Positions 37,931 to 47,159 of a stretch of DNA of 64,000 nucleotides are shown in pieces. A program made the position numbers and the translations under genes. The DNA lies in contig JAJEKV010000020.1 of the NCBI GenBank assembly GCA_021234155.1, positions 20,635,018 to 20,699,017 on the forward strand, given 5' to 3'. The notes below the pieces were generated by a model. The model was not told the DNA's origin, did no database searches, and saw only the letters and a program-made list of their open reading frames with translations. The stretch is from Isoetes taiwanensis. Taxonomy: Eukaryota; Streptophyta; Lycopodiopsida; Isoetales; Isoetaceae. Position 1 is the stretch's first letter, and each line of letters begins with the position of its first letter.

Positions 37931-38269
37931 GAATTTGCTTATGTACATAAGCTCTCACCTGTAAGATCAATTTTATGATCTTAATGTAAAACTAAGTTTG
38001 CCATTTCTAATATCAAGTAGTTTTGCTTCTGTTTTTTAATACTCTATGGCACCAAATCAATGCTTAGAATTGCTTACATCGGTATATTCTAAGACTGCTA
38101 ATTGAAGACTAAATTCTCAAATGAGTTTTGGTTTTAAATGTCTTGACTTGTCTTGACAAAGTTTTTTTACTTGCTTTCAGTTCCTTGGTTTAACCTAGGA
38201 CTTTGATTTGGTGTTTACTTCTAGCTTGTTTATCTTTGATCTTTATAGGAAAACAAAGTCTCTACGGAT

Positions 38270-39880
38270 GAGGAAACCAACAAACAATGGATTAAAGAAT
38301 TGACATTACTGCATTACAATGAGTGTGGGGTTGAAACCCCTAACTTCTGTTCAAACAATTTTAGCCTGCATCAAATCCAAGAGCATTCACAAATATATCA
38401 CTTTTCAAGAGGCACATCTTAATGAGAAGAAATAGTCACCTGTGACCTGCCTAGGTTTCAACAGGTGGTTCAAAGCATTCTGCTCAATGAAAAAAGATAA
38501 ATTTTGAATATTCTAAATGTAGGGATCTGTTGGTCTCAATCTATAATGAGATGCCCACAATTCTCTTCAACAGAACATGTGCTGAGGATAAAGCTGATAG
38601 GGCTTTTATGATTGGTCTTATGTCACTCGAAAAAGCCAACGAGATTACACCCCTCATTTTTGAAACTGATGTATCCCCTGCTCAAGCAGATTTGCCAAAC
38701 TGCCTTTTTTCTGATAATGATCTATCCCAAGAGGATTTTCTTAGCCTTAGCAACTGCAATACAGATATAAAAGAAGATGCATATATTTTCAAATATGCTG
38801 AAGACTCTGATGATAAAGTCCCCTATCTGACTTTAGCAAATTCTGCTTGTTTCTCCATTATCACTGAATCTGTTGTTGAAAGTTTTTCTGCTGGCTGCTT
38901 CTATGCTATATGGAAAAGTCAAAACTTTGGAGCCCTTGCCCAATAGATGTTGATACGTGGACTGCCCTTGCAGGAGTAACTGATGAAGAAATTATAACTG
39001 CAAAGTTCAAGGCTGCCAAACTGGAAAAATATTTTATCATGGAAAAACTTGATGTTAACTTTGATATTACTTTCTTTGAACAGAACTGCACCAAGCATAC
39101 AGGGCTGTTTGTTAGCCAGAAAGGGCACATGGCTTATCCTAGAGAAAAAAGGGGAGAATTCTTCCTCAAGAGGGTGTGGAGATCTCATTGCCCCTACTTT
39201 AAATGCAAATGTGACAAACGAAAAAAGAATGGCAAGTCTGAATGCCCCAGTGGCATTATCTGGTTTGACCAGGGAATCTGGTTTTTATTGCATAACATGG
39301 AGTCAGTTTTCCCAGACACAACTCCCAGATGAAGATGGTCACCATAACGAAAATTTTGAACAAGGTTATGAAGCCAGCTATTCTTGCATACATATCTTAC
39401 CTTGAGGTCAGAAGGGTTTTTTCTTGAAATGGCTTCTACCTTTTCCATTTCACCTCAGGTTAATCTCAAAGCTTTATATGGAAAAAGTAAACTTGCTGAA
39501 ATAGCTAAAAAATCTATCAGGTCTATTGAATTCTTGAAGAAGAATCCAGTAAATAATCGACCTTCTTTCTCAATTCCCAGTAAGCCTTTATCTTCCTCCA
39601 ACAATGGGAAAATGCAGATTTTTTTTACCTAAGATGCCTCCAAGGGTTACACATGACCCTAAACTCAGCACTCCAATGAAAAAAAGACAATGGCATCGGG
39701 CAAAAGAATGATTCGAACACTATTCAAGGCAACATTCATGGCAATTACAGCAGCGACGAACTTTCTGCGACAAAAGGTGGAAATAAGACAATTTCCCTGG
39801 ATGAATGTACTCAGATGCAACTCTCCTATGTGGAAGAAAGCAAGGAAACTTAATCCTTTGCTCATATCTGAATATTTCTA
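38270..39880 (+). pseudogene. Probable N-terminal part of a retroelement protein, frameshifted
   Basis: Three consecutive plus-strand frames (38530-38946, 38910-39332, 39384-39632) overlap or abut and read as one damaged coding region. The second contains a cysteine cluster, CPYFKCKCDKRKKNGKSECP, that could bind zinc. I recognise no family directly. Position supports a role: once the inversion described for 40.4-42 kb is undone, this region lies directly upstream of and co-linear with the reverse transcriptase pieces. It may therefore be the N-terminal region of the same element. Earlier phrases (from 38285, KQWIKELTLLHYNECGVE) look like a further upstream piece. Alternative: an unrelated degraded host gene. 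Confidence 0.35.
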
Positions 39881-40139
39881 TTGCTATCTACACTTTTTGA
39901 CCCTGCCCAAGATTCTAAAAATCATGTTTTACTTGGGCATGTGGTTTATGCTATCAAAAACATTTACCAAGCAATATAAAACAATACCTTTTTGGTGCTT
40001 TCTAAACTCTTATAGATGGGTTGACACCCTCTATTATTAAAATGAAACTTTATTATAAAACCTTGATTTTTGTAAATAATATTATTTGTTTAAACTCTTA
40101 AAACCGTATATGTTATTAAATCTACTCTTCTGATCTATT

Positions 40140-40433
40140 CTTCTATATGTGCATGTAGGAGCCCACCTCCATAACGAGGAATATTATCCAAGGTTGCAAC
40201 AGAAGGAAACACCTTAGCACTGTTAGGCCCAAGGATCATTCCAAAATCATGCACATGACATATTTGTCCAGAGCACTAGATAAGTTCAACTTGAAGAAAC
40301 CAGAGAGAATAGAGCTGATCTCTTCATGCAAACTTGTTTTGCGAACTTTTCAAATGAACCTGATTAAGTGAGCAAGATTCAGATCTTATCTCCAGGAGGA
40401 GGAGGTTGAGCATGGAGATGGCGATCTCTCATC
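40140..40433 (+). mobile_element. Probable 3' internal end of the Copia element (inverted part)
   Basis: This stretch runs directly into the polypurine tract and the plus-oriented LTR, so it should be the element's 3' internal region. No RNase H motif can be read, so the element may be non-autonomous or the region is 3' leader. The left limit, which is the inversion breakpoint, is not determined. Confidence 0.4.
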
Positions 40434-40442
40434 AAGGAGGAG
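40434..40442 (+). other. Polypurine tract of the Copia element
   Basis: AAGGAGGAG directly precedes the TG of the plus-oriented LTR at 40443, the expected place and composition for the plus-strand primer. Confidence 0.75.
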
Positions 40443-40779
40443 TGTCAAGATATATGTGATATCGAGACCACCATCTTGCTAGACGTGCTGAAGCAGTGAC
40501 TCAGCACACAGCACAGTGGTGCTGAGAAAGTGCTGAACTGAACTGAGTCAGCACCTTATCAGCACTGAGCACCGACCTAACTACGTAACGGCTGTTATTA
40601 GTGGGCGGTGGGTGAACGGTTAATACTATTCTTAGTATCACCGTTTTGTTTATATCATTGTACTTCATGTATCTCACATAGCATTGAATACAATTCCATT
40701 TTGCCTTTGTTTTGGGAGCTTGCGCTCTCGGATATTGGTGTGCATCCCCTTCTCTCCCTTTCTTGGTGCAACCTTGACA
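40443..40779 (+). repeat. Copia LTR, plus orientation (3' LTR, inverted)
   Basis: 337 bp, starting TGTCAAG and ending CTTGACA. It is the reverse complement of 43069-43405 with a single difference that I can find (CAGCACACAGC against CAGCACTCAGC). It is followed by TTTAC (40780-40784), the same five bases that flank the outer side of the other LTR. Near identity means the insertion is young. Confidence 0.95.
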
Positions 40780-40784
40780 TTTAC
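40780..40784. other. Target-site duplication, copy 1
   Basis: TTTAC next to the plus-oriented LTR; its reverse complement GTAAA lies at 43406-43410 outside the other LTR. The pair is the 5-bp duplication of a Copia insertion, with one copy turned round by the inversion. Confidence 0.85.
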
Positions 40785-41975
40785 ACCATTTGGTAGTGTA
40801 GTTTCCATTCTTTTCTTTAACTATGAGATAAAAAGAAAGATTTGGGTCTCTCATGTGATCCTAGATAAGTCCGCAACTTCATTTATAATGTACCTCCCTT
40901 TCCAAAGGAATATTTTCATAACACGTCATAATGTCAGCTGAGAAGACATCATGAATTTGGTATGGTAAATTCAATGTGACATCATATATTGAGTTAATGA
41001 TCCAACATGCATTGACCTATTTACACCAAAGCCTGATTTGAGCTGTTTGTCTGTGACAGACCTTAGCCCATACATCAATAATCAATAGTGCAGTGACACA
41101 CGTGGATAATTCCATAAAAATGAAATTGTGTGCATTGGTTAACCATCGGTATTCCTGCTTATGTGAAATTCAAAGCCTTTAATTTCAGATATGCATCTGG
41201 ATTTGATTTAGTAGAGAGGATGGAATTTTTTCAAAGTCCGTGCTATTAAGCCTTTTGATGGCCATATTCCTAATGTGAATTTGATAGATAAAAGAAGCAT
41301 TATTTGCTGCTTTGTCAATCCTTGATATAAAAAAAAATTTATTACAAACTTCAACATCTTTCCACATGAATCTTTTAGCATGCATATTTTTTATGTGCTC
41401 CAACGTTCATGTGGCAAAACCTAAGGCAACGTCCCCATGCTGCCTCTTGACTTCAAATTATTCCTAAAGTTATTGAAAAAGTTAACTTCGAGTTTTCAGA
41501 AATGGTCGAGGATTTTTGAAAGCTGCAATTGACACCTTTGAATTTCGAAGTCCGATTACGCTCATGGGAACGTACCCTAAGAATGATTTCAGTCAAGTTA
41601 TCCATATCTGAATATGAGAGGTCCAAAAGGTCATAATGATGTACCTTAAGGAAATCTTTACAGAGGATTTGGCAACATTCCATGAAGTCTTGGACATTCA
41701 GAGGGCAATCTGGAATATGGTTTAAGCCTTTGGCAAAGGCATTTCTCAATTTGGTATTATGAATGATATTTAGGTCCGTAGACCTTATATGCCCTATAGA
41801 AGGGTCCACAAACTGTTGTAGAATAGGGTTACTACAAGGACATCTATTGGTTGTACCCTCAACAAATACTTGATATACCTTGCTTTTAATTTGCTCCACA
41901 TATCTCCATGAGAATACAGCGTTGTCTGTCAGTTTAGTGCCTCTGTCCCCATGTACTTCAAATAGACCTTCGCTT
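40785..41975 (-). pseudogene. 'GIPMG'-type reverse transcriptase gene, N-terminal half (inverted)
   Basis: The minus-strand reading 41975 to 40785 has two main open blocks (41453-41930 and 41185-41403) and a short one ending at the TSD. They contain LTDNAVFSWRYVEQIKSK, LRNAFAKGLNHIPDCPLN, FFISRIDKAANNASFI and, next to the Copia insertion point, NLSFYLIVKEKNGNYTTKWC. These are ordered landmarks of a reverse transcriptase family seen in green algae and other green-lineage genomes, possibly a Penelope-like group; I place it by recalled motif order, not by a search. The frame continues across the TSD into 43406 and on to the catalytic-domain piece at 43470, with one frame change. Stops and frame changes near 41440 and 41180 show it is dead. 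Confidence 0.6.
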
Positions 41976-42199
41976 GACCTTGATCAAGTGTTGCTAGAAG
42001 TAAAGAGTCAACTGCTCCTCCTTGCTTTGGAATCATGATCATATATGATGCATATTCAACTCCTTCACAATCAAGTGAATTGAGGTCTCCTCCTTGATCT
42101 CGAAATAAAATAGAGTTGAGTGCCATAACAGGTGCTGGAAGTGTTGGAAGTGCTGTAAGTGCTGGAAGTTTCTGTAATCCGAACAGAAAAATCAGTTGA

Positions 42200-43018
42200 T
42201 CAGGTGTTAGAACCTGAGTGCCTCCTTGCATAAATGGGTGCTACTGCATCGTCTGATATCCAGAAAGTAGAAGGATCTAAATCCACTACTTCATGCTTAA
42301 TAGGAAGAGATAATCTGCTGCCAATGTGCTTCTCCTCCTCATCGTGCTCATCCCCATTTACGGTAGATTGAGTCTTTGAATGCCCTGCTGCAAAGAGAGT
42401 GGCATGACCATCTTTACCTGCATCTTGCCTCATCACGATCTCCTCCTTAATAGAAGTGATTGCTTGATAGAAGCTCATATCTTTGTCTTGCATGAAGCTG
42501 TTGCACAAAGAATCAAATGCATTAGGTAATGACCTGAGGAAGAAAAATAGTTGCATCGATTGTGAGATCTGATGCTCTTCTCCAAAAGCTCCAATCTGCT
42601 GGAAGGCGTGCTTCATGTGATCTGAGAACTCGTCAAGACTTTCAAAAGTCTCGTCCCAGCACATATCCATCACCTCTGCATATAAGTGCCCAATCTTATG
42701 GGTCTTTTGGTCATGCTTCTCAATGAGAGCATGCCACAAATCGTGGCTATTCTCTTGCTGGAACTCATCAAGGATAGAGTCAGCTAAGGAAAGCCCGATA
42801 TATGCCGTTGCCTTGTCATCTCGGCGCTGCCAAACATGCAAATCAGCAATATTCTCATCCGGTGCAGGTTCTTGGCCATTGACAATTCCCCAAACTCCTT
42901 CATCTTTGAGAATGAAGGTCATTCCGCTTTTCCATTGCTGGAAACCTGTGCCGTCAAAGATTTGAATCGCATGACTGCCAGGGAAGGTAATCTGGTTGTA
43001 GCTTGCATCCTTCTCCAT
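42200..43018 (-). CDS. Copia gag-like protein
   Basis: A 272-residue frame starts 50 bp inside the LTR/PBS and has the features of the Copia Gag N-terminal region (DUF4219/UBN2 kind): IFDGTGFQQWKSGMTFILKD, LWHALIEKHDQKTHKIGHLY, SLDEFSDHMKHAF, FLRSLPNAFDSLCNSF and a DMSFYQAITSIKEE helix. Gag packages the retrotransposon RNA in virus-like particles. A zinc knuckle, protease and polymerase do not follow; the frame ends at 42200 soon after LDPSTFWISDD, where a protease would start. Another minus frame (41929-42231) follows but soon meets the inverted host sequence. The intact frame suits the young age shown by the LTRs. The element is probably truncated by the inversion or was non-autonomous. Confidence 0.8.
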   Translation of the reverse strand: MEKDASYNQITFPGSHAIQIFDGTGFQQWKSGMTFILKDEGVWGIVNGQEPAPDENIADLHVWQRRDDKATAYIGLSLADSILDEFQQENSHDLWHALIEKHDQKTHKIGHLYAEVMDMCWDETFESLDEFSDHMKHAFQQIGAFGEEHQISQSMQLFFFLRSLPNAFDSLCNSFMQDKDMSFYQAITSIKEEIVMRQDAGKDGHATLFAAGHSKTQSTVNGDEHDEEEKHIGSRLSLPIKHEVVDLDPSTFWISDDAVAPIYARRHSGSNT

Positions 43019-43056
43019 TGCTGTGTTGATCTTGAATCAATCTCAGCACACCTAGT

Positions 43057-43068
43057 GCTCTGATACCA
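43057..43068 (-). other. Primer-binding site (initiator Met-tRNA)
   Basis: Directly inside the minus-oriented LTR the minus strand reads TGGTATCAGAGC, the standard plant Copia primer site complementary to the 3' end of tRNA-iMet. No gap separates it from the LTR end. Confidence 0.9.
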
Positions 43069-43405
43069 TGTCAAGGTTGCACCAAGAAAGGGAGAGAAGG
43101 GGATGCACACCAATATCCGAGAGCGCAAGCTCCCAAAACAAAGGCAAAATGGAATTGTATTCAATGCTATGTGAGATACATGAAGTACAATGATATAAAC
43201 AAAACGGTGATACTAAGAATAGTATTAACCGTTCACCCACCGCCCACTAATAACAGCCGTTACGTAGTTAGGTCGGTGCTCAGTGCTGATAAGGTGCTGA
43301 CTCAGTTCAGTTCAGCACTTTCTCAGCACCACTGTGCTGAGTGCTGAGTCACTGCTTCAGCACGTCTAGCAAGATGGTGGTCTCGATATCACATATATCT
43401 TGACA
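43069..43405 (-). repeat. Copia LTR, minus orientation (5' LTR)
   Basis: 337 bp with TGTCAAG...CTTGACA ends, one difference from the LTR at 40443-40779 but in opposite orientation. It is followed inward by the primer-binding site and gag, so it is the 5' LTR of a minus-strand element. GTAAA at 43406-43410 is the second target duplication. Confidence 0.95.
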
Positions 43406-43410
43406 GTAAA

Positions 43411-43740
43411 CAGCTCAAGGGCAAAGATGACACATGCTGGACTTTTTGAACAGATCATAATTCAAAAAGATGAATGCATGGCTTTTAAGCCATTGTTTTC
43501 TGCAAATGGGCAACGAAGTCTGGAGACAATGCAAAGGCATACCCATGGGATTTGCTTGTAGCCCCACCTGGTGCAATCTATACCTCTCATGGTATGAGCT
43601 TAAATTTATTCTCAAACTGGCTCACACAGGGAGAATGGCTGACATTAAAAAGTTTCAGCATGCCTCCAGAAATGACCAAAGGAAAAATAGAAATGCAAAA
43701 TAAAAAGCAAAGACCAGAGATGTGCCAGCAATCTGATTCC
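43411..43740 (+). pseudogene. 'GIPMG'-type reverse transcriptase gene, catalytic piece
   Basis: The plus strand reads LLSHCFLQMGNEVWRQCKG, then GIPMGFACSPTWCNLYLSWYE at about 43530-43592, then LAHTGRMADIKKFQHASR. The GIPMG...N-L-Y-x-x-x-YE motif is the palm region that precedes the YIDD catalytic box in this family. The similarity breaks off at KKFQHASR, where RYIDD would follow, so the catalytic box is lost. Together with 40785-41975 it forms one interrupted gene, split by the Copia element. Confidence 0.75.
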
Positions 43741-44102
43741 TATAAATGAAGTTGTTCGAGTCAACTATGGTACTTGTGATCTATTAAAGAACCTTCTAGG
43801 ACGTTTCTTGTCAAGCCAGAATGTTTTTTAAAGATCATTCCAAGTTGAATCAAAGGTCCACTTCGTCTGAAACTGCACCGTCGGTTTCCATAAGAAACAA
43901 GATTTAGATCAATCCTAACCTAATCATTCTTGAAACAGAGCATCATTGAACTAAGAAATGAGAATAACTTGTTAGCAGTAATTTTTGCTAAAAGAGGGGC
44001 ACTTTAGCCTAGCATTTGTCGCAAAAGTTTTAAGTGCCCCAACAAGCATATCAGAGCAAATAATTCCTTTGTGGTTTAATTAAGTAAACCTAAATATTGA
44101 TG

Positions 44103-44124
44103 AGGAAGGAAGGAAGGAAGGAAG
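44103..44124 (+). repeat. (GGAA)n microsatellite
   Basis: About five perfect GGAA units in a row just upstream of the LINE fragment. Confidence 0.9.
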
Positions 44125-44298
44125 TATATTTTAACGTCCACGGAGACCTACTGGCCTATGAGACAATGATACAATGTAGTGGAAAATTTCCAAACACAAA
44201 AGAAAACAACAGAAACCCTGTACAATGTGTCTCTACCACTGGGATGAAAAAACCCCCCATGTGGGAGGAAAAACCCTTGAGAGGCCCTATCTGAGCGC

Positions 44299-45893
44299 TC
44301 AAATTCCCTGTGCTATGAGGGACACCCTGACAGTGGAGACTTGCAGAATGTAGGACGCGAGACGTGCCACCATTAGCGAAGCCAGCAGTTGATGAATTGC
44401 TATCTCAGAGCATCTGAGATATTCATGAGCTGCTCGGATGTGTGCATATGTTGGGCATTCCTGTAGAGCATGGTGTTCATCTTCTACTATCTGCATATGA
44501 CAGCACTGACATAATCTCTCATGCCGGGGGATTCCCTGCCCTCCATCCGCACCCCAACGGCCTGTCTCAATTCTGAAATGGTGGGACCCTGTCCATATTG
44601 CAGCTATAGCTCTCCATTTCTTGGTAGAGATGTGTGCCTTCAGATACTGGTGGGGGCCGTGTTCAAGCGACGGATTGACCTGCGTGTGGTAGTGCTCTGT
44701 TTTGGGCTTTGCAAGAGTGGGCGCATCCCACAGAGAGGCAGCAAAGCGCTCATTCAAATGCAGCTCCTGCTCCACGATATCCGACATATCCATAATGTGT
44801 TGATAGTCTATGGACCATCTTGCGAACCATCCCCTACAATGCTCCTGCCACACTCTCTTCAGGGCGTTGTGGCCCTTGTGCCAATAACGAGCCAGGGAGG
44901 AAGGCGTTGTGTATCCATTCTCATCAACCTTATGGAAATCGCGCAAGGTGCTGCGCATAGCGAATCTTTGCGGGGCCAAAAGCCGATCTCATACAACAAA
45001 AATCGGATAAGGCACCGTGTCCTTGACGCTTTAGGTCAGATGTCGGGGAAAGCCTTATGTACCCTCTCTAGCTTATCCCAAGTGCCCTTGCTAACCAATC
45101 GGCCCCGGACCTCTACCCCATACAACAATCTTTGGGTCCCACGAGTGCTTTCGAAACGGGTGTGCTTTATGCGCCCAATCGCAGAGATCTATTACGTAAC
45201 GGCTATTACGCATTGCATACGGGGCTTTCCATCCCGCGGCCCGACCCTTCTTTCTACCACAGTCATCCCATAGTATGTTAGCGAGAAAATCGATTCCCGG
45301 ATACTTAAAGGTCCTTACAACTTCCATCCTTTGTCTTACGTAATAGAAGTCCGGGATATCATCTTTTTGCTTGACGGGATTGGCAACAGCTTGGTTTTCT
45401 GCTGGTTGACTATCATTCCTGCTATGTCACAGAATTGACTGAGAGCATCCAAATGTTCCTGCATACTCCTAGCTGTATGGGATAATAAGCCTAGATCGTC
45501 TGCATAGAGCAACTGTTTTACTGTATATGCCTCTGGCAACTGCGGGCCACCACCTCCATGTTCTTGCATCCAGGTCTCCAACTTGTCAATATAGAGTCCA
45601 AAAAGCGTTGGACATAACAGGCATCCCTGTTTAACACCTATGGTGCTGTTCACCCGGTGGTCTGACGTAGGCAAAGTGGCATATATTCCATCATAGAGCC
45701 GGTAGATGGCATTCTGCAAATCCTGTGGGACATGTAGCTCCTGCAAGCGTTGCCACAATAGGTCCCGAGGGACCGTATCATATGTCGTCTTAAAATCCAC
45801 GAAACAGCAATACATGTCACGTCGTGCATTGCGGCTAGCTTCCATAAGGATTCTGCGAGTAAAAATATGATCACTCGTAAAGATTACATACAA
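44299..45893 (-). mobile_element. LINE fragment, reverse transcriptase to C-terminal knuckle
   Basis: Minus-strand frames 45336-45893, 45091-45327 and 44299-44979 are consecutive parts of a non-LTR retrotransposon ORF2 with two frameshifts. Landmarks in order: MYCCFVDFKTTYDTVPRD, STIGVKQGC..PTLFGLYID, the active-site QLLYADDLGLL, then a KYPGIDF block, and the C-terminal knuckle CQCCHMQIVEDEHHALQECP. The endonuclease and the first reverse transcriptase motifs are missing; the element stops at about 45893, where the older Copia element seems to begin. It is the same family as the plus-strand LINE at 47160-49430, in opposite orientation. Confidence 0.85.
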
Positions 45894-46246
45894 AGAGATG
45901 AGGAGCAGAAAATCTTATTGAAGGGAGTTGGGAAACTTGATCTAGAAGAGTCCCCAAAGATGAAGAAGGAATGATCTTCCCCTCAAGTGGGTTCTACATA
46001 ATGACATGTAGGGCGGGGAAGCCAAGTAAGTTATTTTGCATACCTGCAACAGGTGAGGATTAATTCTCTTAAATCAGAGGCTGAAGAGACTTCTAGATCT
46101 CAACTATAATTGGCAAGTTATTAAGATAATCTATTTCTGCAATTCATTCCTGGTTATAACTGATCTTGATCCGACGATGGCCAATGGTGGGATCATGATA
46201 ATCTTTAACCCTTGATTTAAGAGTAGAGAACGTGATGCAAATCAAG

Positions 46247-46515
46247 AATGAAAATAAACTAGAAAAATGAGAAAAGTCTTGATTGATGATCAAATAGGAA
46301 ACAAGAAATAGTAGGAAAGCTGAAATAGACGAATCAAGAGATCATATAAAAGCTTCATTGTGTCCTCAAGATCCACGAGTTTATATAACGCTCATAAGGA
46401 ATCTAATAATAACAAAGCAGCAATTAGCTAACTAATTGGAATGGCTCTGGAATCTGGAGTTTGTGGCCGAGATTCTTACTGATATATTCTTGTTGGTGCT
46501 GTACACTCAGCAACA
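46247..46515 (-). repeat. Copia LTR remnant, left copy
   Basis: About 265 bp (ATAAACTAGAAAAATGAGAA to the CAGCAACA end) match 55868-56128 in the same orientation with about 15 percent difference, including TTGATTGATGATCAAATAGG and ATAAGGAATCTA. On the minus strand the outer end starts TGTTG. It sits beside an RNase H region, as a 3' LTR of a minus-strand Copia would. Confidence 0.6.
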
Positions 46516-46599
46516 ACAAGATCACAATTCCACTCTGTTGTGTGGCTATATGACCCCCACTCAGAGACATACGAAATTGAAGAATTGAACGAACTGACT

Positions 46600-47150
46600 G
46601 AATTTTGGACAAGCCAAATATGATATTGGCTGGCATGTTTTCGGTTGTGCAATATTTGAGAATAATTTTGCCTGCTTCTAGAAGATATCGAATGAAGTGG
46701 TACTGAATGTCGAGTGCTTCATTTGGCGATGTTGAATAGGGTTCTTGGCAACTCCTATAGCGCTCTGATTATCATAATGAAGTGCATAACTCTTGTGCAA
46801 GACATTGGAACCAAATGACCTCCTTGCTAGCATGAGCATTCTACTTCAGTGGTAGAAAGGGCAACACATTTTGCTTGGTGCTACTCCAAATGATCACGCA
46901 GCCTGAAAATGTGAAGAGAAAACCAGAGATGGATTTTCTATCATTATGGTCACCGACCTAGTCTGCATCACAGTGGCCAGTGATAGAAGAGGATGCTTTG
47001 GCTTGAAAATAGAGGCCATGCTCAGATGTTCATGCAAAATAACAAAGTACTCCTAGAGAGAGGCGCAATGGGATTGTTGAGGGTCAAGGTTGAACTGTTT
47101 GGGTTTGCAGAGGGGAAGTATTAGATTAGCCTGTGGTATTCCTAGTTTTT
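46600..47150 (-). pseudogene. Copia RNase H remnant
   Basis: Minus-strand frames carry SFGSNVLHKSYALHYDNQSA and IGVAKNPIQHRQMKHS, the conserved DNQSAI-x-x-A-x-NP...H-R-x-KH block at the C-terminal end of Copia polyproteins. Stops and shifts break it. It precedes the left LTR remnant in the element's own direction and is cut at about 47160 by the plus-strand LINE. Confidence 0.7.
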
Positions 47151-47159
47151 CAAATGATG

